A DNA stretch of 64,000 nt from NCBI GenBank assembly GCA_023627715.1, contig JAMAHW010000060.1, positions 185,996-249,995 of the forward strand, written 5' to 3'. Each line of letters begins with the position of its first letter. Position 1 is the first letter of the stretch. A program made the position numbers and the translations under genes. The notes under the pieces are model-generated. The model was not told where the DNA came from, did no database searches, and saw only the letters and a list, made by a program, of their open reading frames with translations. Positions 33,099 through 44,876 of the stretch are shown here, piece after piece. This stretch comes from Periconia sp. R9002 (taxonomy: Eukaryota; Ascomycota; Dothideomycetes; Pleosporales; Periconiaceae).

Positions 33099-34121
33099 TT
33101 ATGCCCTCTCTCCTTCTCCCTCTTTCATCAAAGCCTTCCAATCGGTCTCTTTCGGCCTCCAACCCAGCTCAAGGAGCTTGTCAGATCTCGTTCTTTCACC
33201 ACAGCCCCACATAATGTGGCCAAACGGATGGATTTCTCTTGCAGCATCCACCGACACGCTTTCTACTTCTCCAAGGCCTAGGCGCTCACTGACAGCTTTG
33301 GCCCTTTCCATCATACTCAAGTCTCCGGTACGCACAAAGTAGTAGCCGTCTTGATTTACTCCGACTTGTCTCTCACTCCCACTCTTCAATGCTTGTTCCA
33401 TCAGGAATACAACCGCATCCCCCAAATCACCAATGGAAGTCCACGACCATGTTGCGGTACCGTCGCCGATTACAAAGGCCCGTCCGCGGTTCTTAACCGC
33501 TGCGTAATAAAACGCTGAATTGCTCTCCTTCTTTAGATGACCCTTTCCCCGGCCCCATAATTGGCCAGGCGAGACCAGCATTGTGCCGACCCCTTTAGCA
33601 GTACTGTGAGCGACAATGGCTTGATCAGCACCAGCATGCATCCGATCCTTGGGAAAGTTCAATATTGTATGCGCGTCCGTGATATCGCTCCAGACACGGC
33701 TGTCCTCCCTAAGATTCCCAGTGATGGGAAATGAGAGGTCGATAAGACTACGCGGGCCGGTTAGGCTGATGAGCCGCGGCATGGGTGATCCAGTGGTGGT
33801 ACGGGACGCCAGCCCATCTATCATCGCGCAAACGGCGGGGACATTGTCACCTCCAGCGTGGATGACGAAATCAGCCTCTTCTGCGGTAGATGTGAGGAGG
33901 GAAAGCGAGGAAAGGTCGCCGATGATGGGTGTGAGATTTGTATAGGCCGATTGGAGTTCTTTAGCAACCCTTTCCTCACGGATCAAAGCTTTGACGCGAA
34001 CAATTGGATGCGCCTTTGAGAGACAGGAGAGAATAGTGCCGCCGACAAATCCGGTTGCACCAGTGAGAAATACACAGAGCGAGGTGGGCGTTGTTTTGGG
34101 ATCAAATTCCAAACTCATCAT
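33099..34121 (-). CDS. NAD(P)-binding Rossmann-fold (extended SDR/epimerase-like) protein
   Basis: Intronless, 340 aa. Start taken at the ATG pair 34116-34121, since the open frame upstream begins only with TTG. A nucleotide-binding loop TGATGFVGG sits at residues about 20-28 after a short beta strand. An acidic/hydrophobic strand (IIGDLSS) and ADFVIHAGGD follow, as in extended or atypical short-chain reductases and nucleoside-sugar-epimerase-like proteins. The standard YxxxK catalytic pair is not evident; where it would fall I see a HAGADQAIVAHSTAKG stretch instead. The C-terminal part (WGRGKGHLKK, WTSIGDLGDAV) resembles family members that bind a substrate in a cleft. No membrane segment, so cytosolic. 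Substrate unknown. Confidence 0.82.
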   Translation of the reverse strand: MMSLEFDPKTTPTSLCVFLTGATGFVGGTILSCLSKAHPIVRVKALIREERVAKELQSAYTNLTPIIGDLSSLSLLTSTAEEADFVIHAGGDNVPAVCAMIDGLASRTTTGSPMPRLISLTGPRSLIDLSFPITGNLREDSRVWSDITDAHTILNFPKDRMHAGADQAIVAHSTAKGVGTMLVSPGQLWGRGKGHLKKESNSAFYYAAVKNRGRAFVIGDGTATWSWTSIGDLGDAVVFLMEQALKSGSERQVGVNQDGYYFVRTGDLSMMERAKAVSERLGLGEVESVSVDAAREIHPFGHIMWGCGERTRSDKLLELGWRPKETDWKALMKEGEGERA

Positions 34122-35758
34122 TGCGGACGAATACTCAAGATAGGAATAGCGAACACTTGACTGCCGTACAGTCAAAGAAGTTTCAAAAAGTTGGAATGCA
34201 CTTTCATGAGGCTAATAGCATACGCTAAAGCCAATGACTTGACAAAAAGTAGTGACGATTAATTCAGTCGCCACCTATTATTATTATAGAGAATCTGTAG
34301 GTCCGTAGACGCGTAATCGTAACATCTAAGTTATGACTCATATTGCCATGCTGGTGCCCCATGCGTGTCAGCGGCTAGTTAAGGTAAGATGTGCAAAGCG
34401 TGTGCCAAAAGTGGATGAAGTCAAAGGGCGCACATAGGGCCCTGCCCGTAAGGCCTCCAATAATTCATTAACTTACTCACAAGGCAGTGAGATTTTAAAC
34501 GAAAACATCTATCGACTACCAGGATGGTGCTCTGTACCTACCAGTCCTGATTTACTACAAAAGGACGGTTTCCGTATGCAGAAGCCGGAGATTTCGTGGT
34601 TATGGAGAGGGATCAGGCTTATGGTATGTCTCATTATACGAAAGACTTTAATCTGTCGCATCGCAACCATAGAAAATTGCTCAATCTTTGCTAATTCATG
34701 CCTGAGTCTGGCACTGTTATAATCCTTTTATTTTTGTAAGGATTCGGCTTTCTCTTCAACATCAAGCTCTTCGTAAAAAAGGAATTCTATTGTGACCATC
34801 CTGAAATCTTTCAAGTTGCCCTTCGGATTGAAATCTCTATATACAAAGAATCATTCTATCTAGGAACGTACGTTGTATTGATGATCATTTATTTCTTCCG
34901 TCAATCTATTCAAACGTGCCAGGATAATGTCGCACGATTCAGAGGAACTCCCAGGCACGCAGCGAAGCAGGTTGAATGGGGGGTTGATTCCGCTCAAATA
35001 TATTGCAAAATGTGAGCAGGCCTATCAGAGTCGACCCAGTTGTGTAAAGCAAGACACTGGTCATAATGTGGATAATGGCGAATCAAATGAGTATAATTTC
35101 AATCGGTCTCTGATACGACAAAATATTAGAAGCATTCAAAAACATAGAATTTAGGATATTTCCAAATGTCTCAAGTTCATGATAGAGAGGCCTGGAATAC
35201 ATGGAGGGATGCGTATGGGTCTAGTTGACTGGATTGATTGAAATGGATAATCACGTGATCATACAAGGTAAACCACATACATGTATACATACAGGTACAT
35301 TCACATGTTCAATGTTTTTACTCTGAACCTATATGTACTCAAAACATCCCCAAGAAATCGAAATTAGTACCTTTCCATCCTTGTACATTGTCTGATTTCA
35401 AATCTTGATTTCCTTACTACCTCCATACATACATATGTACATCAGTTGACACGCTTAACGCTTAACCTTGGCAATTTTCAAGGCGCACAATCATAGGCGA
35501 AACAAACAAGACAAACAAGCATGATTTCGCGGGCGCTTAAAATAACTGGCACAATTGGATGCCTTCTCGCCTGCCCATGCTCGTCTTTCAGCCTCGCGGG
35601 TTCCCAGCCCCCTCTGAAGATTCCGCCTCGGCTGAGGCAGAGCTTATCTTGAGTAACTTTGAACAAGATACAAAGCTTTTGAGAGCACATCTGTTTTGTC
35701 TTCCAGTTTTTCCCGGCAGTTAGTAGCTCTAAGTTGCCGTGGAGATTTACGCTGTAAC
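34122..35758. other. 1.6-kb intergenic region between divergent genes
   Basis: Promoter region for the reductase (minus) and the large protein at 35759 (plus). A 75-codon frame at 34927-35154 has no support. Sequence around 35.26-35.45 kb is rich in ACATACATGTA-type repeats. Nothing else seen. Confidence 0.5.
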
Positions 35759-38700
35759 ATGGAGCTTCCACCTGACACTAGTACTCTTGATCACATTTCC
35801 GTTACTCCTATCCCAAATACTGAGCAATCGAACTCCCGCGAAAATGATGTACAAGACACCAGAGTAAGAGCACCTCCAGTGGTACCCATCGAAACCATAG
35901 AAAGAGATAAAGATTTGCTGGACAGTTACAAGCCAGCTGCGTACCAGAGAACGTGGGAGCGAAGAGGAGCTATTTTCGCTCTTCCCGAAGGAGACGATGG
36001 AGAAGGATTGCGCCATTTGAGAGAGTTTTCACGCAAATTCAAATCGAAGAGTCCCATTCCAGAAAGCTTGCGCCTATCAGAAAACATCGGAAAGAATCGT
36101 TCTTCGCAACCCTCTCTTTACAGAAGTCTATCAACAGTCGAGGAAGGGTTTGGAGAAACATATGTCAACCGTCCGCCTTCAGATGTGGAGAACATCAGCG
36201 CCACTGATTCGACAAATATTAGTAACAATTACGGGAAGGAGAGTATCACCACTGGGAAAACTTTTTCCACGAGACCTACTACCGTGTCCGATGGGAAATC
36301 AACCAAAGTATATGGTGCATCGGTTACGGAAAGTCGAATAATCGAAGAGCCAGATGCGAGCAGGAACGAAGAGCGGGAGCAGAATTTTGAAGGCGAAACG
36401 AATTCTACGGTTTCAGGAGGCTCAGTAGTCTTCCGTGATTCAGAGGAAAGAAACATGGTCCTGCAGAGTTTTACCGATGCGATTCTCAAAGACCTTCCCA
36501 ATCGATGCCTCCAACCACACGCGCAGCCACTCAAGGACCATGCATTTCGCGAGCTTTTTAGCAGTTATGTAAAAGAATACTCGAAAACTGTACGCAGCGG
36601 GACCTCTTCTGGCACTAGAAGAAATCAGGCCTCCAAAGCCATTCGCCAATTAAGAGTCGACATATTGGCAAAGTTCCAAGAAGCTCTGGCTGGATTTACC
36701 GCAACAGAAAAACAGGAGAAAATGCTTCACTCAATCTCGCTACAAATGAAAGAAAGCGGCATTCAAGAATCCACTTGGCGGGATAAGTGTAGTGGTTGGA
36801 ACGTTTCTTTCGATTGGATTAACAATTTAGAAGCGACTAGCCAAATGGATGATTGGGATTTTCCAGAGGATATCCCAGATAACATCTCTGTATCCTCACT
36901 AGAAGAGTCGGTTGAATCGTATACTGCAAATTTGGTTGACCACTCAAACATCACTAGCGCGGAGGACCAGGAGATTTACTCCTACTTGACTCAACACGAA
37001 GCTTTTGCAACACTGACACAGCAACTGCAAAAGCTTATGGAACAACATTTCGGCAACCAATATGAGCTCATACGTCACCGCGTTGTCTTGGCACTGCGCC
37101 GGCCAGGAATGATTGACAAAGCTGCCAATAATTTATTTGCTGCTTCTTTTCGAACCGAGTGGGACGTGGTGGGTTTTCTAGAGAACCAGTACGAAAATGG
37201 AACCTGGCAGTCTCTACGAAACGTACTTGCAATTACTGGGGGCGTTTTAGATGCTCAGATTACGACTGTCGAAGACTATATTTGCCAAATGTGGCCAGAT
37301 GAGAGGCATACGTTCGGTCTTGTGGACGCTATTCATTCAACGCTTCGCCGACGAAGCAATACTCTGGACGATGGGGATGTTATTTCATGGAATGGAATTC
37401 AATTCGACCCTGTTGAACGGATATTCAGCGTCCAAGGCTCCGAAGCTTACATCGTAACGGTCGCGCAGCAGTTGGCATGGCTCGGCGCCGCTTGCAGAGA
37501 GTCAGTCGGTAGACTCGCATTTTGCTATACCAGTGTTTCAGAGATATCTGATCCAGACAGTGATTTTCCTGGACCCCTTTTTGATATCAGTTATGAAGTC
37601 TCTTCGAGCGGGGTAGGCGGCTCAACCAGTTGTTGGCACGACCTTGTTGGAAACTCAGTCATTGCCAGAGGCTACCCTATCCCACCCCGGGAGCATGGCG
37701 AGGTCGGACTTCAAATATCGATGGAGATTATGTCAGCACTCGCCAAGATACCTCTTGCGACAAATTTCAGTGGAGGCTATGTGTTAAAAGGGCGCTCATT
37801 TGTAATGGTCCCCTTGGAAAAGAAAGGTTCCTCCGTTCAGTGGCATCTATATCAGAACCCCGGCCGAAAACGACTCAAGTACAGTGACTTGCAATACCTG
37901 TGCCCTGAACGTCTTTCAGTCGACAGTCTTGACGAGCAGGAAATGAAGTCTTCTGTCTGCTATTTGGGGTGGTGCCCACGCTCTCGGAATTATCTAGGTA
38001 AGCCGATTAATCCTTAAATTCGCAACCAGAATTGATAGGTCATAGCTACGAGTGAATACGATTATGGCGCGGTTGGTTATTCCGCGACACCTCCTTTAGC
38101 GAAGCGGACTATCTTGGTTACTGGACTTACCATCGGCTTCTCAAACATCGGAACGGGTGGCTTAAGCCTCACGCTCGGGCGAAAAGACGGTTATTATCAC
38201 AACGGAATAGCCGAATTCTACGAAGACATGCTGGACGATGCAGCGCAGATTCGCGTAGTCCTACAAGATGCGCAAGACAGACGTGCTTGGCTGGTAGATG
38301 CTGAGCGTATCATTCTTCACGTAATCATGCATCGCCATGGAACGCAGTTATTGAAAGGGAAGAGCATACGTTCTCATATCAAACATGGTGATCCCGATAA
38401 TCCGTCTTCCATTCGTGATGCTATGAAGGCAAATATCGATGTTGTGATGAAGGATGATACGAGTACCAAAGCTTCGAATACAACGAGCAAACGTTTTCAA
38501 GATGTGGTTCGTGAGCTGTGTATTGTGTTCGAAGGATTGATGGAATTTCAAGAACAATTGAAAAAGCCACCTGGTATAGAGCTCAATGTCGATCGTGCCA
38601 ATGAAGTGTTTGGATGGGAATACATGGACTTGGTCAATCACAAGCTGCATCCACACCCTCGCAGAACACAGCTCAAGAGCACTTGCGGAAAGTGGCCAAA

Positions 38701-39328
38701 GCTGATGCGGGAAATCGGCGCTGTAGTACTTTTCGGTGTGTGCTTTCAAGAAGTCATCAGACCAATCGCGAACGGTCGACTTTGCTCAGAACTCCAATTT
38801 CTTCCCAAGGGAAAGGACCTGCTAGCAATGGAAGCCAAGGTATTACAGGAGTTGTATCTGGAGAGTGGGTCTTCAGATAACAACAAAGTAGCCCAGCTGA
38901 CTCTTGCGGGTACACACCTTCGCCGTTCGTCACATCTCTTCGATTCGTGTCAGCAAGTCCCAAAACAAAACAAGGGAAGAAACCAAGTCTGCGGGTGTGA
39001 GCGGATCCAGGAGATTGTATGGAAAAAGGGTGGCAAGAGAATAACCAAGAGAGATTCAGGCGCAATCATCATCGGAAAAGCGTCTAGCGACTGGATGAGA
39101 TTATTCAGCAACGCCTCCTCCGCGGAAACTTCTTCTCAACAGCGATTTATGGGAAAACCACAACGATTGCCTGCTATGAGTCATGCTATGAGTCGCAGTG
39201 AACTGTCGCAAACGTCATCGTCTCTGACGACATTAACAAATGGCTCCATTTCTGCGCCTGTATCTACCCAAAAATCTAATAGCGGGAGTGATCCAAACGG
39301 GAAATATGTAAGGTGCCTCCCAGCGTAG
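35759..39328 (+). CDS. large protein of unknown function, in a HET-type locus
   Basis: Model join(35759-37997, 38046-39328), 1173 aa. The 48-nt intron (GTAAGC...CATAG) joins NYL to ATSEYDYG in frame. Start taken at the ATG 35759, since the open frame further upstream has only a TTG. The N-terminal 300 residues are polar, Ser/Glu-rich and probably disordered. A globular region follows (about 240-740) with many Trp and acidic residues. Next is a segment with GLTIGFSNIGTGGLSLTLGRKDGYYHNG, and then RRAWLVDAERIILHVIMHRH. As far as I recall, the last two patterns recur in large fungal proteins encoded near HET-domain genes, but none has a known activity. The C terminus is Ser/Thr-rich. It converges with the CorA-like gene (292 bp apart). 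No signal peptide or membrane helix. Function unknown. Confidence 0.82.
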
Positions 39329-39620
39329 CGTGACTAAATCGCTGCCTTAAATCGCCTTACAAGGGTAGGTCCAATTGAATTGAGAAATAGGGTTTGGGTT
39401 TGTCAACTTGTAACTTGCGAGCTCTGATTTGTATCAAATTTGCTTCTAAGTCTTTCAGTCTCTGCTATGCGTAGTTCAACTTGTCTTTAGCATTTTATGG
39501 AATTAGCGATTGTACTTTGGGGAAATGTGCTGGACGGTGTTGGTTAGGATAAAGAACCTGAATTTCAAGCTTCTGTACCTCTACTTTATTACTACTACCT
39601 CTTTGAGCCTATAGTGAACT

Positions 39621-42179
39621 TCAGTTCCGTGGCCACAGATTAGCAAGCACCTCTTTTAGCCGCTCCCGCCGCCTGACTCCTGCTAATGCCAGAAAAGCAA
39701 AAACATATGTAAGACCTGAAAGTACCCAAAAAACGGTCCAGAAGATGTTTCGCGTTTTGGGCATATTGTCTTCCAATACGAACAAATCCATGCCGTAGAA
39801 AGTCTGTCAGGTGACGTTTAATAATGGATTGTAGCTTGTGTAGCATTTGTTGTTGTATGGAAATTGGGGTATACTTACAGAGACGAAGCTAGGCGGGAGA
39901 TAGGGGATTGTAGCTACTGTGAAGACCAGTAAATATTGATTCATTCGACTACTTTTCGAAGCTTCACGGACGGACTGGGCGTTGAAGAGCTGTAATCGGA
40001 ACAATGTCAACGGCTGGTCTATCGAAGACAGTTCTTACAGCACACTTACTCCATCGCGAAGACTTTTGATCTCCTCTGTCTTAAGGTTTATGCGTTCCAG
40101 AATTGGCTCTCCTAACTGACACCGAAATTCGCGAACAGTTTTCCAGTTTACCATGACAATTTTGTTTGCTGTTAGTAGCTGTTCGTCCCTCTCTTGAATA
40201 TGAGAGTCCACGTCGTTTTTAGAGCACTCTGTGCACTTTCTGAGACTTCCTTCTAGGCATTTGTTGCTGCCAGATTCAAGCGCTTCGAGGTCGCTCATGC
40301 TCTGGCGGATCCAGTCGCCGAAGATGCGGAGCAGTTGAAGGATCGAGAAGTAGTATTCCGATCTTTGGAGAGCGACATTGTCGTACATCAATTTTCGTCG
40401 GGTCTCTTTTTCGAGGACGTCTTCAAGCTATAATTGCAATGATTAGTGTGAAAGACCTAGTCGGGACTTTTGAACAACGGATAATCATACCTTGACTTCC
40501 AGAAATCTATCGATTACTCGGAGAAGCTCAGTCCAGTCCTTGGCCCACATTTTCATGGCATGACAAATTGCTGATTGGAAGATGGGGATACCAGCGAAGG
40601 GAGGGCAAGGATAAAGACCGAGTCGCGACAACTCGGCAAATTGTTCGATTAAGATTGATGATTCATATTTGGCCTTGAGATCATAATCGATAGCACGCGC
40701 CAGCACGTAGGGTCCAGGATGGCCCGATCCTGGGTGGGTCAGGGAGCAATTAAGGGCCAATGAAAACCGTCGCTCGTAGATAACAACTTGCGCTCGACCA
40801 TCGAGGGATTTGAATTCTCCCGCTTCTCGCTCACACGAAACGCCTTCTATATCATCCTTCAATCCTATAACGTATTCGCGTCTTTGAGCGGAAAATGATC
40901 GCGTGTGATATTGTAGAAGTAGGTTCGAACATTTCCATAGTTTTGATGCCGTCCTAGAAGATCCCTTTGGCCATGGAGCGCAATATCTCGCGAGGAAAAA
41001 ATATGCTGTCCACCCTTGATAAGTATTTGGAATAGAAAATCCTTTTCTAGCCAGCTCTGTTCTCTCATAATATCTTATCGCTGAATGTAGCTGGCCTTGA
41101 CAGCCCCGAATGAGTGCAGAGAAAAGAGCTGCCAGGGGTGTCGCACTGAATAATCCCATCTTAGGGGTTGGAAACCGGATACTAAACACCCTGCAACCTT
41201 TAAGTAATTCAGGTTACAGTTGAGAATTTTTGCTCACCAAATGACTCCGAAACTTGTATTCAGGGGTTTAGGATTCACAGCTCCGGCCGACCTACTCCAG
41301 CCAGGGACCTTGGATTGGTGTGCAAATACCGGAATGCCGGCCTTATCATAAGTATGGTCATATACCCGCACAGTCTCCATGCTCACGCTTAGGAAGGGCG
41401 TCATCTAGTGGCGATTTACCTTGGTCACCTTTGTAGGCCAGCAAATACCACTGCTCCTCCATGTCCTCGAGCAGGTCTTGGAAGAATTTCTTATGCAGTA
41501 GGTAATGGGGAATCATACTATTTGCGTTTAGACCTGATGTTGACTCCCAGATCACAGGTAAAGTCGGACTGTTCCTGTACCTTTGACTCCACGTTGCCCA
41601 TGATTGGTATGTTTGCCAGAGGTCTAGCGCCCTTTCTTTGGGTGTTTTATTGGCGGAATTTGAAACACCAAACCAGAGCAGAGTTTCCGCCCCGTCAGTT
41701 GGTTCATCGTATTTGTCAAGTATTGAAACAAAACTCTTGGACATGGCGGCAACACTAATTCCATCTTCGTCATCGCCGACTTTGAACGCTTTCTGCATTA
41801 CAAGCCGAAGCTTTTCCTGCTCGCGACGAAGCTGCCGGATCTCGTTTAGGAGGCTAGGCATGGCATTTTGCTCTGCGACAGATTCGCAGTTGCTGGATGT
41901 GGTTCTGTCCTCATCACGACTGGGCAGCGGTGGCAGAGGTGCGTGATAAGATGGCTCTCCATCGTCGTCGTCCCTTGATTCGTCAGGGGCGGCACTAGGT
42001 CCTGAGATAGGTCCTATAGATTTGGCTTCCTGTGATACCTCAGGAGGGGACGCCGGTATAGAAACCTGGTCATCGTCTTTGAAGTGTTGTGGGGGTTCAA
42101 TATCGGCGGGGGCGTCTGAAGGCTGAGGCTGAAACTCTTCTCCCGATAATGGAGAGCCATGCGCTGCGTCTGTAGCCAT
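39621..42179 (-). CDS. CorA-like membrane protein, apparent frameshift in exon 1
   Basis: Exons complement(39621-39803, 39879-39989, 40050-40427, 40491-41190, 41238-42179), about 771 aa if the frame is mended. Introns are 47-75 nt with GT...AG. The polar N terminus (1-120) is followed by a coiled coil (NEIRQLRREQEKLRLV). A large soluble domain comes next and includes FVSILDKYDEP. The C-terminal CorA-like unit has LEDVLEKETRRKL, a long helix, then two membrane segments (YLLVFTVATIPYLPPSFVS and NIFWTVFWVLSGLTYVFAFL). These flank TFYGMDLF, where CorA proteins have YGMNF (Asp for Asn). Near 41367-41373 the frame must change: the reading ends GDCAGI-stop, whereas the next frame continues RVYDHTYDKAGIPVF. 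This fits loss of one TG from a TGTGTG run, or a one-base insertion. Such genes commonly neighbour HET genes. Transport of Mg2+ is not shown. Confidence 0.8.
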
Positions 42180-42824
42180 CGTCGACCCTAATAGTGAAGG
42201 TCACCAAGTTACAGGAAGATAGCAGCTTTCTCTTGGGGTGTCGACAACACAGGATTGTTTACATAGCGGAAAATGAATAATGCGGGGCTGAATTGCAGCA
42301 CAATCCGACCATCCTCAGCTTCGACGGGGTAGACGAATACGAGGCGCTGCTTTAGAAAATAAGCGCAGGGCTGTCATAACATGCGTAGGTTATTCCTTAA
42401 GGCTAACAATACGGTTTTCCTTCATGTTAAAGTTGGAGTACCACTTATTGAGTTCGCTATTTTATTTCTTTTGATAAGTTCAACGCATGCGATACATATT
42501 GCAAGCTTCCCTCCTCCTGTAAAGGTATTCATCATACTAGTAGCTAAAACAATGATAAAACAAGGCTGGTCACCGACATTTCAAATTTCAAAATTTCATA
42601 GGTGGCGCAAATCGCAAGCGATTTGCCCAAAGAAATCAGCCTCGGTCAACGAAGCCAGATTCCTCCCATTGGTCGAAATGCAGCCCAGCTGAGTTGTGGC
42701 TTTGATGTGGGGAGAGTACGCGAAGGGAATAAAATGAGTTATTTGTAGCTAACAACCAACTCTCCCTTTACACAAACTTAGTTACCTGGTCTTTTTTAAC
42801 AGCCCACTGGGTATTTACCCTTCT
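42180..42824. promoter_or_regulatory. bidirectional promoter region between CorA-like and HET genes
   Basis: 645 bp separate the two divergent start codons, so they probably share control sequences. No clear TATA box for either gene. An open frame of 103 codons in it looks random. Confidence 0.5.
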
Positions 42825-44876
42825 ATGGGCAGGATTGCTACCCATAGTAGAACTATAGAAATGGAACCAGCATCTGCTGCCTCGCGACAAAAGCTTTGCT
42901 CCTCCTGTCAACAACTGATGGACTCTCTTGCGGATCAATCTAATAGAGAAATACCATTCGGTGGAAGGGCTCTCCTATCACTTGGGAAGCGGTCACGCAT
43001 AACTAGCTGCGACTTATGCCAATATTTCCTCAGTGTGTCTCCGAGTTACAAGAAGGACTACAAACTCCATGTCAGACTATTCGCTCGTTTGCGTGTCCCC
43101 CAGCATGCACTAGCCGGGAATCTTGTACATGCACGGAGCCCGTTTCTGAGTGTGCTTCGCGAAAACACACGAATCTCCTATGAATATGTTATCCCCGAAG
43201 AAATTTTTGCAGCTGGCGTCATTGCCAATGGCCCTGCTGAACATAATCACTCTACTATTTCCACCCTTCGCCGCATAGAGGAATCAACGGTTGATTGGGA
43301 TTTGCTGAAATCTTGGATTGGCCATTGTCAGACTTCACACGCTACGTGCAGGTTAGAACTCGATAGAAAGATTGGGTTGCCGCACATATATCTTATCGAC
43401 TGCATTCAAGAAAAGGTGGTTTGCGCAAGCGTGAACGAGAAGTACCTTGCGCTCAGTTATGTCTGGGGTCAGCCAACGAGCAAGCAGGCAAGCGCTCAAG
43501 GCCCGTGGCCGGAGGGGACACTCTTTTTCCGCAACGCACCCTTGACGGTCCAAGATGCTATGCGAGCTGTACGGAACTTGCAGAGAAAATACTTGTGGGT
43601 GGACAAATATTGCATAAATCAAGATTCGGCAGACGAGAAGAGAATGATGCTCACGAACATGGACCAAATATTCGAGAATGCTGAAGCAACAATTGTCGCC
43701 ACATACGAGAACAATGATGAAGCCGGTCTTCCGGGTGTTTCGATGATTCTCAGAAAACCGCAAATCCGCTTTCAGACACCGCAGGGCTGCCTTATCTCGT
43801 CATGCCCACCCATAAAGACCATTCTCAACGCCTCGGTGTGGGCCACTCGCGCCTGGACATATCAAGAAGCAAGACTCTCCCGCCACTGTCTGTTTTTCAC
43901 GGAATACCAGGTTTACAGTGTCTGTCGTGAAACAACTCGAAGCGAGGCAGTGCCATCAGCGAGTCACCACTGCTGGATTTCCTGGGGGCTGAACTCTGGA
44001 CGTCTGGATGCAAATCTGTACGGGAAAGGGCCCGCTATTGTGGAAGGACTCATCCAGGATAGATTCGCATTCTCCGGAAGACGCCTGGCCTGTGAATCTG
44101 ACATACTCGACGCATTTCGAGGAATACTCAACCGTTCGCCGTTTGTCACATTCTGGGGCGTTCCGATCACACCACCAGGTGCTGCCATGGACCCACATAC
44201 CGGCTTGGCTCTCGGTCTGTTATGGTGCAGACCGGATTATACGTCCAAGTCAACGCACTTGAAGGACAGTGAGGATGGTATCCGAAAAAGACGTCCAGGC
44301 TTTCCAACGTGGAGTTGGGCTAGTGTTACTGGTGAAGTTTTCAATCAAAATTATGGTATTCACTCCGTAATTTGGAAATATTTCGCAGGAAAAGATGATA
44401 TTTCGAACGAGAACGACGCTGATATTCAGTTTTCGCTGAATTCAAGAGGCGAATGGGTCTCATTAGATCAGGTTATGCAGCAGTGTCAGTCACGGATGTT
44501 GCCTGAAGATACCATATCCCCGTCCATCTTAGTTCATGGATTCATAGTTCGAGTGGTATCGGGTCAAAATGGATTATATCGGCTGTATGACTTCGATCAG
44601 CTCGATCCTCCATTGTTGTTTGCGTTTTTGGATCTTGATCAGGATCAGCAAACAATTTTTTCGCGCAACGAGCACGAATATGAAGATGCTGTAATACTAG
44701 TGGATTGGAACGATGCTCAGAAGGCAAAAAAGAAAAGATTTGTCATGATGTTACTAATGTGGGTTGAAGATGGTGTTGCAGAGCGTAGAGGTCTTTTAGG
44801 CGATTACAGATCGGAGTATGATAGTGCGACATTAGCGAAGATTCCGAAGTCTAGGAGGGCGTTTGTTTTGACATAG
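42825..44876 (+). CDS. HET-domain protein (heterokaryon incompatibility-like)
   Basis: Intronless, 683 aa; an alternative start is the ATG at 42861. The N terminus has two CxxC pairs, Cys25-Cys28 (LCSSCQQL) and Cys62-Cys65 (SCDLCQYF), which may hold zinc. The HET domain runs from about 207 to 355 with YLALSYVWG (the SY-WG block), LTVQDAMRAVRNLQRKYLWVDKYCINQD, the ENAEATIVA strand, and WATRAWTYQEARLSRHCLFF. The rest is a mixed C-terminal region with LPTWSWAS-like FPTWSWASV. HET domains act in fungal non-self recognition and induce cell death when the incompatibility pathway fires. This copy looks intact and has no NLR repeats attached. It is transcribed divergently from the CorA-like gene, as often seen in such loci. 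Confidence 0.93.
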   Translation: MGRIATHSRTIEMEPASAASRQKLCSSCQQLMDSLADQSNREIPFGGRALLSLGKRSRITSCDLCQYFLSVSPSYKKDYKLHVRLFARLRVPQHALAGNLVHARSPFLSVLRENTRISYEYVIPEEIFAAGVIANGPAEHNHSTISTLRRIEESTVDWDLLKSWIGHCQTSHATCRLELDRKIGLPHIYLIDCIQEKVVCASVNEKYLALSYVWGQPTSKQASAQGPWPEGTLFFRNAPLTVQDAMRAVRNLQRKYLWVDKYCINQDSADEKRMMLTNMDQIFENAEATIVATYENNDEAGLPGVSMILRKPQIRFQTPQGCLISSCPPIKTILNASVWATRAWTYQEARLSRHCLFFTEYQVYSVCRETTRSEAVPSASHHCWISWGLNSGRLDANLYGKGPAIVEGLIQDRFAFSGRRLACESDILDAFRGILNRSPFVTFWGVPITPPGAAMDPHTGLALGLLWCRPDYTSKSTHLKDSEDGIRKRRPGFPTWSWASVTGEVFNQNYGIHSVIWKYFAGKDDISNENDADIQFSLNSRGEWVSLDQVMQQCQSRMLPEDTISPSILVHGFIVRVVSGQNGLYRLYDFDQLDPPLLFAFLDLDQDQQTIFSRNEHEYEDAVILVDWNDAQKAKKKRFVMMLLMWVEDGVAERRGLLGDYRSEYDSATLAKIPKSRRAFVLT

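Noticed and set aside
34927..35154. 75-codon plus-strand frame
   Set aside because: No recognisable domain, no signal peptide, no clear promoter.
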